Positions 1-7,125 of a stretch of 64,000 bases of DNA are shown one piece after another. The translations under genes were made by a program, and so were the position numbers. This stretch comes from Clostridia bacterium. GTDB lineage: Bacteria > Bacillota > Clostridia > Oscillospirales > CAG-272. The notes below the pieces were generated by a model, which saw only the letters and a program-made list of their open reading frames with translations, was not told where the DNA came from and made no database searches. The DNA lies in contig JAFQEC010000020.1 of the NCBI GenBank assembly GCA_017415805.1, forward strand, positions 19,224 through 83,223, in the 5' to 3' direction. Each line of letters begins with the position of its first letter. Position 1 is the first letter of the stretch.

Positions 1-804
1 ATCGCCTCGGTCACCGAAAAGCTGGTTCCCCTCATGGCGCTGCTCTACATTCTCGGCTCGCTTGTGGTCATCTTTGCCCGTGTCCGCTACATTCCCGAAA
101 CCTTCGGCATGATCTTCAAATACGCCTTTAACGCCAATGCGCTGATCGGCGGCGGCATCGGCTTTGCTCTGAAAACAGCACTCAGCCAGGGTGCAAAGCG
201 CGGCCTGTTCTCCAACGAGGCAGGCATGGGCTCCACGCCCCACGCACACGCGCAGGCCAACGTCAAGAACCCCCACGAGCAGGGCTGCACGGCCATGATC
301 GGTGTGTTCATTGACACCTTCATCGTGCTCACCATGACCGCACTCGTCGTGATCTCCACGCTGTATGCAGGCGGCGGCGCGCTCTCCGATCCCTCCAACT
401 ACGCCGCAAGCGGCGGTCTGACCGATGTGATGGCCAAGCTGTTCAGCAAGACCAACCTCGCACAGATGGCCTTCGGCACGGTATTCGGCGAGACCTTTGG
501 CAACTACTTCGTTGCCATTTGTCTGTTCTTCTTCGCCTTCTCCACCATCCTTGGCTGGAACTTCTTTGGCAAGGTCAACGCGCAGTACCTCTTCGGCAAG
601 AAGGGCGTGTTGGTCTACTCGATCTTGGCAATCGTCTTCGTGTTCATGGGGTCGCTCTTTAGCAACGATTTTGTCTGGAACCTGACCGACTTCTTCAACT
701 ACCTCATGGTCCTGCCCAACGTCATCGCGCTGGTGGCTCTCGGCACCATGGTTGCAAAGTGCGCCAAAACCAAGGGCGAGGAACTGCCCGATCTTTCGAA
801 ATAA
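1..804 (+). CDS. Na+/amino-acid symporter, AGCS family (C-terminal part)
   Basis: Only the C-terminal 267 residues are inside the window; the frame is open from base 1 to TAA at 802-804, so the start lies upstream. Visible are several hydrophobic segments and the stretch GLFSNEAGMGSTPHAHA, a hallmark of the alanine/glycine:cation symporter family (AgcS/DagA type). These are inner-membrane carriers that import alanine, glycine or sometimes glutamine with Na+. The hydrophilic C-terminus (KCAKTKGEELPDLSK) is typical. A strong terminator follows directly, so this gene ends its transcription unit. Substrate cannot be told from sequence; closeness to glutamine synthetase is only suggestive. Confidence 0.9.
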   Translation: MASVTEKLVPLMALLYILGSLVVIFARVRYIPETFGMIFKYAFNANALIGGGIGFALKTALSQGAKRGLFSNEAGMGSTPHAHAQANVKNPHEQGCTAMIGVFIDTFIVLTMTALVVISTLYAGGGALSDPSNYAASGGLTDVMAKLFSKTNLAQMAFGTVFGETFGNYFVAICLFFFAFSTILGWNFFGKVNAQYLFGKKGVLVYSILAIVFVFMGSLFSNDFVWNLTDFFNYLMVLPNVIALVALGTMVAKCAKTKGEELPDLSK

Positions 805-819
805 ATCAAATTTTCACGC

Positions 820-856
820 AAAGCAGGCCGACGGTCACCGTAGGCCTGCTTTTTTG
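820..856 (+). terminator. Intrinsic terminator after the AGCS symporter
   Basis: A 9-bp stem (AAGCAGGCC 821-829 with GGCCTGCTT 843-851) is followed by a T-run. It sits 16 bp past the symporter stop codon. Confidence 0.85.
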
Positions 857-875
857 ATTTTTTCGCCCCCTCTTC

Positions 876-904
876 TTGCATTTTCCGCGTTGCTATGCTA
901 TAAT
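876..904 (+). promoter_or_regulatory. Promoter for the small membrane protein
   Basis: TTGCAT at 876-881 and TATAAT at 899-904 are separated by 17 bp, a good sigma-A-type promoter. The next gene starts at 956. Confidence 0.7.
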
Positions 905-955
905 GATAACAGTTGGAGCCATCCGACAAAACATAGACAAAAGGAGAACACCACC

Positions 956-1207
956 ATGGCAAAGAAATCCGGCATTACGAATGCATACGAGACACTGCCC
1001 AAGGTCGTCAAGATCCTGCTTCAGATCTTTTTGGGCGCCTTCATCGGCGGCATCTACCGCATCATTCGCTTCTTTGAGACCGGCAAGGTCCTCACCCTTG
1101 TGGCAGGCCTTCTCACCCTTTTCACGGGTGTTGGCAACGCGATCGCTTGGGTCGCGGATCTCGTCACCGAGCTGCTGTTCAACCGCATCACGGTTCTGGC
1201 AGACTGA
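956..1207 (+). CDS. Small membrane protein of unknown function (83 aa)
   Basis: I do not recognise the family. The ATG at 956 is chosen because AAGGAGAAC lies just upstream and the promoter at 876-904 would place the transcript start after any longer start. The protein has a basic N-terminus (MAKKSGITNAYETLPKVVK), a hydrophobic, glycine-containing segment around residues 21-36, and a second one around residues 47-72. It is probably a two-pass membrane protein. It has its own promoter and a terminator right after its stop, so it is a single-gene unit. Confidence 0.7.
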   Translation: MAKKSGITNAYETLPKVVKILLQIFLGAFIGGIYRIIRFFETGKVLTLVAGLLTLFTGVGNAIAWVADLVTELLFNRITVLAD

Positions 1208-1220
1208 GCCTCACATAAAA

Positions 1221-1250
1221 AAAAGAACGCCCTGTGGGCGTTCTTTTTTT
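1221..1250 (+). terminator. Intrinsic terminator, bidirectional form
   Basis: AAGAACGCCC (1223-1232) pairs with GGGCGTTCTT (1236-1245) around a TGT loop, with A-run before and T-run after. It ends the 83-aa membrane protein gene. Confidence 0.9.
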
Positions 1251-1281
1251 ACTTTTCCCTTCCCTTGTTGGTACATATCTC

Positions 1282-1311
1282 TTGACAAACACGAGACCGG
1301 CAGAGTATAAT
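1282..1311 (+). promoter_or_regulatory. Promoter for glnN
   Basis: Consensus TTGACA at 1282-1287 and TATAAT at 1306-1311 with an 18-bp spacer, 70 bp before the glnN start. Confidence 0.8.
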
Positions 1312-1380
1312 GGCATTATATATTATGGAGAGTGTTTTTTGTTTGCAAAAAACGCGTGTTTTCGGAAAGGTGGACTTCGC

Positions 1381-3474
1381 ATGGTAAAGAATATTCCCGA
1401 ACTGTTTGGCTGCATGGTTTTCAACGAGGAGGTCATGCGACAGCGTCTGCCCGAGGAGGTCTACCGCTCCCTGCAAAAGACCATCAGCGAGGGCAAGGAG
1501 ATCGACCCCTCGATCGCGAACACGGTGGCCGAGGCCATGAAGAACTGGGCACTGGAAAAGGGCGCCACGCATTATACGCACTGGTTCCAGCCCCTCACGG
1601 GCGTCACCGCCGAGAAGCACGAGGCCTTTATCGAGCCGGTCGCGGGCGGCAAGGTCGTAATGGAGTTTTCGGGAAAGGCGCTCATCAAGGGCGAGTCCGA
1701 TGCCTCGTCCTTCCCCTCAGGGGGTCTTCGCGCCACCTTTGAGGCACGTGGCTACACCGCCTGGGACCCCGCATCCTACGCCTTTGTGAAGGACGGCACG
1801 CTCTTTATCCCCACGGCCTTTTGCTCCTACGGCGGCGAGGCACTGGACACCAAGACCCCGTTGCTGCGCTCGATGGACGCCCTCTCGCGCGAGGGTGTGC
1901 GCATCATGCGGCTCTTCGGCGATACCGAGACCAAGCGCATCACCACCACGGTGGGCATCGAGCAGGAGTATTTCATCATCGACAAGGCCATGTACGAGCA
2001 ACGCAAGGATCTGATCTACACGGGCCGCACGCTCTTTGGCGCGCCCGCGCCCAAGGGGCAGGAGCTGGAGGACCACTACTACGGCGAGCTCAAGACCCGC
2101 ATCCACGACTATATGGCGGACCTGGACGAGGCACTCTGGCGCATGGGCGTACCCGCCAAGACCAAGCACAGCGAGGGCGCACCCGCGCAGCACGAGCTCG
2201 CGCCCATCTACTCCACCACCAACACCGCGGTCGATCAGAATCTCTTGATCATGACCTATATGAAAAAGATCGCCGAGCAGCACGACCTTGTGTGCCTGCT
2301 GCACGAGAAGCCCTATCAGGGCGTGAACGGCTCGGGCAAGCACGACAACTGGTCGATCGGCACCGATACGGGCAAAAATCTGCTAAAACCGGGTAAGACC
2401 CCTGCCGAGAACAAGCAGTTCCTGCTCATCCTTGCCGCCGTGATCAAGGCGGTGGACGAATATCCCGACCTGCTTCGCCTCTCGGTCGCGCACCCCGGCA
2501 ACGACCACCGTCTGGGCGGTAACGAGGCACCCCCCGCGATCATCTCCATGTTCATCGGCGACGACCTGCAGGAGGTGGTGGATTCGATCGTCCGCGGCAC
2601 GGCCTATCACGGTGCCAAGCGCGGCAAAATGAACCTCGGCATCCCCTCGGTGCCCGTGTTCAGCAAGGACACCACCGACCGCAACCGCACCTCGCCCTTC
2701 GCCTTTACGGGCAACAAGTTCGAGTTCCGCATGCCAGGCTCCTCGCAAAACGTCGCCATGCCCAATATCGTGCTCAACACCGCCGTGGCCGAGTCCTTCC
2801 GCCAGTTCGCAGACGTGCTGGAAAAGGCCGAGAACTTCGACAAGGCGCTCGCAAAGCTCATCAAGGACACCTTCCGTAAGCACAGTCGCGTGCTGTTCAA
2901 CGGCAACGGCTACTCCGAGGAGTGGCAGAAGGAGGCCGCCTCGCGCGGACTGCCCAATCTCAAGACCTCGGTGGACGCCTTCAAGACCTTCGACGCCGAG
3001 AAGAACGTCACGCTCTTTGCCACGCACGGCGTCATGAGCGAGGTGGAGATCCACTCGCGCAAGGAGATCCTGTTTGAAAACTACGCCAAGCTCATCAACA
3101 TCGAGGCGCAAACCATGATCGAGATGGCCACGCGCGACATCCTGCCCGCCGTCAATGCCTACGTGGCCGAGCTCGCCGGTGCCTGTGCCGCCAAGACCGC
3201 TGTGATCCAAAGCGTGGACGTCTCCATGGAGACCGATCTGATCGAGACGCTCTCGCGCCTTGTGGGCGAGGCCTTTACCGCCGTAAAGGCCCTGAAGGCC
3301 GCAGATGCGGCCGCCTCGGCCTGTGCCACAGGCGAGGCACGGGCCTGCGCCTTTGCCGATAACGTCATCCCCGCCATGACACTCCTGCGCGCAAAGGTGG
3401 ATGAGATGGAGACCCTCACATCCTCGGATTACTGGCCGTTGCCGACTTACGGGGATATGATGTTCCGCGTGTAA
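1381..3474 (+). CDS. glnN: Glutamine synthetase type III
   Basis: ATP-dependent condensation of glutamate and ammonia to glutamine, the main route of ammonia assimilation. The 697-aa length fits the large GSIII class (about 700 residues; GSI is about 450). Motifs seen include the GS N-terminal/linker region with FPSGGLRATFEARGY, the nucleotide/glutamate-site stretches GIEQEYF, KHSEGAPAQHELAPIY, VNGSGKHDNWSIGTD and HPGNDHRLGGNEAPP. The ATG at 1381 is preceded by AAAGGTGG at suitable spacing; an upstream in-frame extension from 1234 would overlap the promoter and is rejected. It is a single-gene unit with its own promoter and terminator. No regulator-binding site was recognised upstream. Confidence 0.95.
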   Translation: MVKNIPELFGCMVFNEEVMRQRLPEEVYRSLQKTISEGKEIDPSIANTVAEAMKNWALEKGATHYTHWFQPLTGVTAEKHEAFIEPVAGGKVVMEFSGKALIKGESDASSFPSGGLRATFEARGYTAWDPASYAFVKDGTLFIPTAFCSYGGEALDTKTPLLRSMDALSREGVRIMRLFGDTETKRITTTVGIEQEYFIIDKAMYEQRKDLIYTGRTLFGAPAPKGQELEDHYYGELKTRIHDYMADLDEALWRMGVPAKTKHSEGAPAQHELAPIYSTTNTAVDQNLLIMTYMKKIAEQHDLVCLLHEKPYQGVNGSGKHDNWSIGTDTGKNLLKPGKTPAENKQFLLILAAVIKAVDEYPDLLRLSVAHPGNDHRLGGNEAPPAIISMFIGDDLQEVVDSIVRGTAYHGAKRGKMNLGIPSVPVFSKDTTDRNRTSPFAFTGNKFEFRMPGSSQNVAMPNIVLNTAVAESFRQFADVLEKAENFDKALAKLIKDTFRKHSRVLFNGNGYSEEWQKEAASRGLPNLKTSVDAFKTFDAEKNVTLFATHGVMSEVEIHSRKEILFENYAKLINIEAQTMIEMATRDILPAVNAYVAELAGACAAKTAVIQSVDVSMETDLIETLSRLVGEAFTAVKALKAADAAASACATGEARACAFADNVIPAMTLLRAKVDEMETLTSSDYWPLPTYGDMMFRV

Positions 3475-3493
3475 ATCCTGCGTTCGCGCAGCT

Positions 3494-3524
3494 GCCCTGC
3501 CCCCAAAGCGGGAGCAGGGCTTTT
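3494..3524 (+). terminator. Intrinsic terminator after glnN
   Basis: GCCCTGC (3494-3500) pairs with GCAGGGC (3514-3520), extended by inner C/G pairs, followed by TTTT. Confidence 0.75.
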
Positions 3525-3553
3525 GAAAAATTAAAATAATTATAAAAACTGTA

Positions 3554-3582
3554 TTGACAGGCGCGCTCTTTTCTGTTATACT
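3554..3582 (+). promoter_or_regulatory. Promoter of perR-rbr
   Basis: TTGACA at 3554-3559 and TATACT at 3577-3582, spacer 17 bp. Confidence 0.8.
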
Positions 3583-3584
3583 TA

Positions 3585-3603
3585 TTTTAGAACAATTCTA
3601 AAA
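3585..3603 (+). promoter_or_regulatory. PerR-box-like operator
   Basis: A perfect 8-3-8 palindrome, TTTTAGAA CAA TTCTAAAA, lies just downstream of the -10 element and before the perR ribosome-binding site. Its central 15 bases match the B. subtilis Per box (TTATAATNATTATAA) at 11 of 14 defined positions. A repressor bound here would block its own transcription, so autoregulation by the PerR encoded next is likely. Confidence 0.7.
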
Positions 3604-3613
3604 GGAGGTCCGC

Positions 3614-3976
3614 ATGACACAGAAGCGAGCCGCGATCCTTGCGATCCTGCGCGAGTCCGAGGGGCATTTACAGCCCGATGAGATCTATCGCCGCGCGAAA
3701 GCGCGCTACCCCGGCATGGTGCTGGCCACCGTCTACAACAATCTGCACGCGCTGGCCGATGCGGGCCTGATCCGCCAGATCCACACCGCGGGCGGCGCAG
3801 ACTTCTACGATAAGACCCCCGAGCCGCACGAGCACGCGCTCTGTACCGCGTGCGGGAAGCTTTTGGATATCGAGCTGGGCGACCTTACGGCCGTGTTTAC
3901 CGCGCAAGGCGACCTACCCGTGCACTCCTGGGATCTGATCGTACACACCACCTGTCCAACCTGCCAACAAAACTGA
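3614..3976 (+). CDS. perR: Peroxide-responsive repressor of the Fur family (PerR)
   Basis: A 120-aa metal-dependent winged-helix repressor. Counting from the ATG, all five regulatory-metal ligands of B. subtilis PerR (H37, D85, H91, H93, D104) are present at a constant offset of 19 residues: H18, D66, H72, H74 and D85. The structural zinc site is also there as C77/C80 and C114/C117. H18 and H72 correspond to the histidines oxidised by peroxide in PerR, which favours PerR over Fur. The protein is shorter than usual (about 145) at the N-terminus; AAAAGGAGG precedes the start. It is followed 24 bp later by rubrerythrin, a typical PerR target, in the same unit. Confidence 0.9.
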   Translation: MTQKRAAILAILRESEGHLQPDEIYRRAKARYPGMVLATVYNNLHALADAGLIRQIHTAGGADFYDKTPEPHEHALCTACGKLLDIELGDLTAVFTAQGDLPVHSWDLIVHTTCPTCQQN

Positions 3977-4000
3977 TTTTAATAAAAGGAGAATTTTGAC

Positions 4001-4537
4001 ATGAAAGAGCTGAAGGGCACCAAAACCGAGCAGAATCTGATGACCGCATTTGCAGGCGAGAGCCAGGCGCGCAACAAGTATACATACTTTGCAAGCGTGG
4101 CAAAGAAGGAGGGCTATGAGCAGATCAGCGCCCTGTTCGCCAAGACCGCCGACAACGAGAAGGAGCACGCCAAGATGTGGTTCAAGCTCCTCGGAGAGCT
4201 GGGCAACACCGCGCAGAATCTGGCTGCCGCGGCCGCAGGCGAGAACTACGAGTGGACCGACATGTACGCCACCTTCGCCAAGGAGGCCGACGAGGAGGGC
4301 TTTGCCGACATCGCCGAAAAGTTCCGCGCCGTGGCCGAGATCGAGCGCACGCACGAGGAGCGCTATCGCAAGCTGCTTGCCAACGTGGAGATGCAGAAGG
4401 TGTTTGAGAAGGCCGAGCAGACCATGTGGGAGTGCCGCAACTGCGGCCACCTCGTGATGGGCAAGAAGGCCCCCGAGGTCTGCCCCGTCTGCGCACATCC
4501 CCAGAGCTACTTTGAGGTCCGCGCCGAGAATTATTGA
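4001..4537 (+). CDS. rbr: Rubrerythrin
   Basis: A 178-aa non-haem iron peroxidase that reduces hydrogen peroxide to water in the cytoplasm of anaerobes. The N-terminal ferritin-like domain (about residues 1-140) has the diiron ligand pattern ending in an E-x-x-H helix (NEKEHAKMW) and [10 protein letters not shown]. The C-terminal rubredoxin-like domain has C-x-x-C pairs WECRNCGHL and CPVCAHP for the Fe(Cys)4 centre. Start supported by AAAAGGAG. Co-transcribed with perR, so expression should rise when PerR is oxidised. A bidirectional terminator follows. Confidence 0.95.
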   Translation: MKELKGTKTEQNLMTAFAGESQARNKYTYFASVAKKEGYEQISALFAKTADNEKEHAKMWFKLLGELGNTAQNLAAAAAGENYEWTDMYATFAKEADEEGFADIAEKFRAVAEIERTHEERYRKLLANVEMQKVFEKAEQTMWECRNCGHLVMGKKAPEVCPVCAHPQSYFEVRAENY

Positions 4538-4544
4538 TCGGCAT

Positions 4545-4578
4545 AAACAAAAAAGCCCCGTACGGGGCTTTTTTGTTT
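4545..4578. terminator. Bidirectional terminator between rbr and the MscS gene
   Basis: AAACAAAAAAGCCCCG and CGGGGCTTTTTTGTTT form a near-perfect hairpin with T-runs on both strands. It serves the convergent genes ending at 4537 (+) and 4577 (-). Confidence 0.9.
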
Positions 4579-5395
4579 ATTTATTGACCACGTGCACGTC
4601 GAGCTGATTGAACGGGATCTCAATGCCGTTCTCGCACATCGCGGCAAGCAGCTCCTCCTTGAGGTCGAAGCTCACAGGCCAGTAGTCCGCTTGCTTCACC
4701 CACACGCGGACCGTAAAATCCAGCGAGCTTGCGCCGTGCTCCGAGAGGCGCACGAAGGGCGCGGGGTCCTTCAGAATATTGTCGTGCCCTGCGATCACAT
4801 CCAGCACCAGCTCCTTGACCTTTTCCACGTCGCTGCCATAGGCAACCGAGAGCTTGAGGTCCACGCGACGGGTCTCCTTGGTGCTGTAATTGATGATGTT
4901 CGAGCTTGTCACCGTGCTGTTGGGGATCACCACGACCTTGTTGTCGCCCGTTTTGAGCTTGGTGCAGGAAATGGTGATGGTCTCCACCGTGCCCGCCGTA
5001 CCGCCGATATCCACGAAATCCCCTTCTCCAAAGGGCTTGCTCGACACCAGCATGATCCCCGCAGCAATGTTGGAGATCGTCCCCTGTACCGCAAGCGAGA
5101 CCGCGAGGGAAAGAGCCGTAAAGATCGCCACCAGCGAGGTGGTATCCACGCCCAGCAGCGAGAGCAGGATGATCACATATATGATCAGCAGTGCTGCTTT
5201 AAGCAACGAAGCAAGAAAATCCCCTGCCGCACCCTTGAGCTTCGTTCCGTTTATGATCCTGCGGAATACACCAAGCACGATCCGCACCACCGCAAGACCG
5301 AACAGCAGCACCAGTACAAACTTGACAATGTTTGCACCCTGCCCTTGCGCCGTGTCGGTCAGCTTGTTCCACATGCCAATCAACCAATCCTTCAT
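4577..5395 (-). CDS. Small-conductance mechanosensitive channel, MscS family
   Basis: A 272-aa inner-membrane channel that opens under membrane tension in hypo-osmotic shock. Three hydrophobic helices lie in the first 130 residues; the pore-lining third helix is the Ala/Gly-rich stretch ALSLAVSLAVQGTISNIAAG, followed by the signature of the beta domain (KPFGEGDFVDIGGTAGTVETI). The C-terminal alpha/beta cage domain completes the fold, matching E. coli MscS in length (286). The ATG at 5395 is chosen over an upstream one because AAGGAGG lies just before it. Confidence 0.9.
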   Translation of the reverse strand: MKDWLIGMWNKLTDTAQGQGANIVKFVLVLLFGLAVVRIVLGVFRRIINGTKLKGAAGDFLASLLKAALLIIYVIILLSLLGVDTTSLVAIFTALSLAVSLAVQGTISNIAAGIMLVSSKPFGEGDFVDIGGTAGTVETITISCTKLKTGDNKVVVIPNSTVTSSNIINYSTKETRRVDLKLSVAYGSDVEKVKELVLDVIAGHDNILKDPAPFVRLSEHGASSLDFTVRVWVKQADYWPVSFDLKEELLAAMCENGIEIPFNQLDVHVVNK

Positions 5396-5473
5396 GTTTC
5401 CTCCTTTTGCCGTTTGCCAATCTCCCGCGGCAAGCGACATATGTTTTGAAAATTTGTGGGAGTTGTCTTCCTC

Positions 5474-5502
5474 ATTATAGCACAAAATGCACGCCCTTGA
5501 AA
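5474..5502 (-). promoter_or_regulatory. Promoter for the MscS gene
   Basis: On the minus strand, TTTCAA (5502-5497), 17 bp, TATAAT (5479-5474). The -10 is consensus, the -35 is weak. Confidence 0.5.
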
Positions 5503-5511
5503 CCCCTTTGC

Positions 5512-5541
5512 AAAAGATTCTTTTGCGCGAGGAAAAGAATC
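5512..5541 (-). terminator. Possible terminator after the DUF1232 gene
   Basis: Inverted repeat GATTCTTTT (5516-5524) / AAAAGAATC (5533-5541) with a short T-run on the minus strand at 5515-5512. Weak T-run, so tentative. Confidence 0.4.
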
Positions 5542-5602
5542 ACTGCAAGAAGGCGCACAGTAAGCCCTCGGCCGTCGGGCAAAACCGAGCACGGGCTATT
5601 CA

Positions 5603-5968
5603 TCAAAGAATGGCAGCAACGATCAACGCGATCACCGCCAACCAAATCAGCACAAACGGTATTGCATAATACCATTTTCGGGGTTTTCCGTTCGCCCAAA
5701 GATCCTCTGACTCCGCCCGACATTTTTCAAATATCTCTTTGGGAATCAGCTTGACCGTGAGGGCAATCAAGGCAGGCAGGATGATGATATCGTCCAAAAA
5801 CCCAAGAATGGGGATAAAATCGGGTACCAGATCAACCGGGGATAACGCATAAACGACCACGATTGCCGCCATGATTTTTGCCACCCACGGCGTGTTTCTT
5901 TTCTTCAAAGCCAAAAAGACAGCGGGGATATCTGTTTTTAATTTTTTTGCCCGTTCCTGCAATTTCAT
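5603..5968 (-). CDS. DUF1232 (YkvA-like) membrane protein
   Basis: A 121-aa protein with the DUF1232 core YALSPVDLVPDFIPILGFLDD at about residues 40-60, a strongly conserved signature of this membrane family of unknown function. A second hydrophobic helix forms the C-terminus (FVLIWLAVIALIVAAIL). The ATG at 5968 fits the family's usual start; GAGAG lies upstream. An open frame extends upstream to 6457 but runs through repeats and tRNA sequence and is rejected. No partner gene is evident. Confidence 0.8.
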   Translation of the reverse strand: MKLQERAKKLKTDIPAVFLALKKRNTPWVAKIMAAIVVVYALSPVDLVPDFIPILGFLDDIIILPALIALTVKLIPKEIFEKCRAESEDLWANGKPRKWYYAIPFVLIWLAVIALIVAAIL

Positions 5969-6062
5969 AAATAAGCTCTCGTCAATTTCGTATTTGTTGG
6001 TGTATATATTGTAGCATAACCTTCTCTCGCAGTCAATGCTTCGCTTTTTGCCGCCGCTGCAA

Positions 6063-6135
6063 GCAAGCCCCCGTACGAGACGCCGCCGTTGGCGGCTATC
6101 GGCTGTTTGTCGCTTCGCTCCAAACGGCAAGATGC
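6063..6135. repeat. Direct repeat, copy 1
   Basis: A 73-bp unit that recurs at 6246-6318 with only about three mismatches. It contains small hairpins (CCGCCGTTGGCGG and GTTTG-N11-CAAAC). It lies in the gene-free stretch 5969-6429, which holds otherwise nothing I recognise. Confidence 0.85.
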
Positions 6136-6245
6136 ACGAAATGAGCGCGAAAGGCAAAGAGAGCGAGGCATCTTGCGGGGTTCGGATTTGAATTTCACGG
6201 GAATTTCGCGCCTTGCGCGAATATTTTTGCTCGCGGCTCATGTGA

Positions 6246-6318
6246 GCAAGCTCCCGTACGGGACGCCGCCGTTGGCGGCTATCGACTGTTTGTCGCTTCG
6301 CTCCAAACGGCAAGATGC
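6246..6318. repeat. Direct repeat, copy 2
   Basis: Second copy of the 73-bp unit at 6063-6135; copy spacing is 183 bp. Function unknown. Confidence 0.85.
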
Positions 6319-6384
6319 GCCACACAACTCCAGATGCCATAGAATAGCAGCATCTTGCAGGGCTCGTTTCTGCGAAACGAGCCG

Positions 6385-6432
6385 CCACAAACAGAAAGCC
6401 ACCCCCGATTGGGGGTGGCTTTCTGTTTGTGG
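6385..6432 (-). terminator. Perfect 22-bp hairpin directly after tRNA-Glu
   Basis: Bases 6385-6406 and 6411-6432 are perfectly complementary around a GATT loop. On the minus strand the hairpin begins inside the encoded CCA end of tRNA-Glu. The T-rich 3' arm (TTTCTGTTTG) makes a terminator or processing hairpin likely, though there is no pure T-run. Confidence 0.6.
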
Positions 6433-6504
6433 TGACCCGTACGGGAATCGAACCCATGCCTTCGCCGTGAGAGGGCGACGTCTTAGCCGCTTGACTAACG
6501 GGCC
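6430..6504 (-). tRNA. tRNA-Glu (anticodon CTC)
   Basis: On the minus strand the gene begins GGCCCGTTAGTCAAGCGG. The acceptor stem GGCCCGT pairs with ACGGGTC (one G-T). The anticodon arm has stem TCGCC/GGCGA with loop CTCTCAC, giving anticodon CTC (Glu). The T-arm GGTTCGATTCC is canonical. The 3' CCA is encoded (6432-6430); the mature body without it is 6433-6504 (72 nt). Confidence 0.93.
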
Positions 6505-6519
6505 TTGCGGTACTTTGCT

Positions 6520-6548
6520 ATTATAGCACACTCTTTTTCAAAATGCAA
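6520..6548 (-). promoter_or_regulatory. Promoter of tRNA-Glu
   Basis: Minus strand TTGCAT (6548-6543), 17 bp, TATAAT (6525-6520), about 16 bp before the tRNA 5' end. Confidence 0.75.
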
Positions 6549-6660
6549 GCCCTTTTTTGCATTTTTTCAAATTTTTTTCAAGGCGCATCTGAAAGCACCG
6601 AAAAAAGGGCTCTCCTGTATAAAAACGGCTTTTCCCTTCTCCACCGTCTTGCTCAATCTT

Positions 6661-6838
6661 GTCAAATGATGCATCGCCTACGGCGATATGATGTTTTTCG
6701 CCTCGCTCAAAATGATGTTGCTCCCGTTGGTCGCAATGATGCGATGTTTGCCCCAAAATGTGGCGAAGCCACACATCATTAGGCGTAGCCGTCATCATTG
6801 GCGAAGCCAACATCATTTGCCGAAGGCAAACATCATTC
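6661..6838. repeat. Array of short AATGATG / CATCATT repeats between tRNA genes
   Basis: AATGATG (or ATATGATG) recurs four times in the left half (6665, about 6687, 6711, 6735) and its complement CATCATT four times in the right half (6774, 6793, 6811, 6831), spaced 18-24 bp. Between them lie GC-rich mini-palindromes such as GGCGAAGCC and CGCCTACGGCG. The whole forms one large interrupted inverted repeat. It is not a CRISPR: units and spacers are too short and irregular. No gene is visible here. Confidence 0.8.
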
Positions 6839-6879
6839 AAAAAACGCACTTTTGTCGGTAGACAAAAGTGCGTTTTTTG
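6839..6879. terminator. Terminator hairpin downstream of tRNA-Arg
   Basis: ACGCACTTTTGTC (6844-6856) pairs with GACAAAAGTGCGT (6861-6873), with A-run before and T-run after, so it can work on either strand. On the minus strand it follows tRNA-Arg. Confidence 0.85.
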
Positions 6880-6880
6880 T

Positions 6881-6957
6881 TGGCGCGGCACGGGGGACTC
6901 GAACCCTCGACCTACTGGTTCGTAGCCAGGCACTCTATCCAACTGAGCTAGTGCCGC
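6881..6957 (-). tRNA. tRNA-Arg (anticodon ACG)
   Basis: Minus strand GCGGCACTAGCTCAGTTGG start. Acceptor stem GCGGCAC/GTGCCGC is perfect, D-arm is canonical, anticodon loop CTACGAA gives ACG (read as ICG), T-loop TTCGAGT. There is one mismatch at the outer pair of the anticodon stem and one A-C mismatch in the T-stem. CCA is encoded at 6883-6881. Confidence 0.92.
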
Positions 6958-6983
6958 ATCGTACCCTTTCGGCGTACTCATAT

Positions 6984-7012
6984 ATATTAGCACACAAAAT
7001 CGGCTTTGTCAA
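6984..7012 (-). promoter_or_regulatory. Promoter of tRNA-Arg
   Basis: Minus strand TTGACA (7012-7007), 17 bp, TAATAT (6989-6984). Confidence 0.75.
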
Positions 7013-7125
7013 GAGCCTTGCTCGGATTTTTTTGAAAATTTCTGCGTTTGGCGTGAGCGCGAGTATAAATGCCCTGTGCGCAGGCCAAAAATGAGTATGG
7101 ATTTTAAGAAAAAGAGGTATGCCCC

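Noticed and set aside
5969..6457. Upstream extension of the DUF1232 protein
   Set aside because: The open frame crosses repeats and part of the tRNA-Glu region and has no family similarity there; the domain begins normally at 5968.
6661..6838. CRISPR array
   Set aside because: Repeats are only 7 bp, in two orientations, with spacers under 20 bp, and there are no cas genes.
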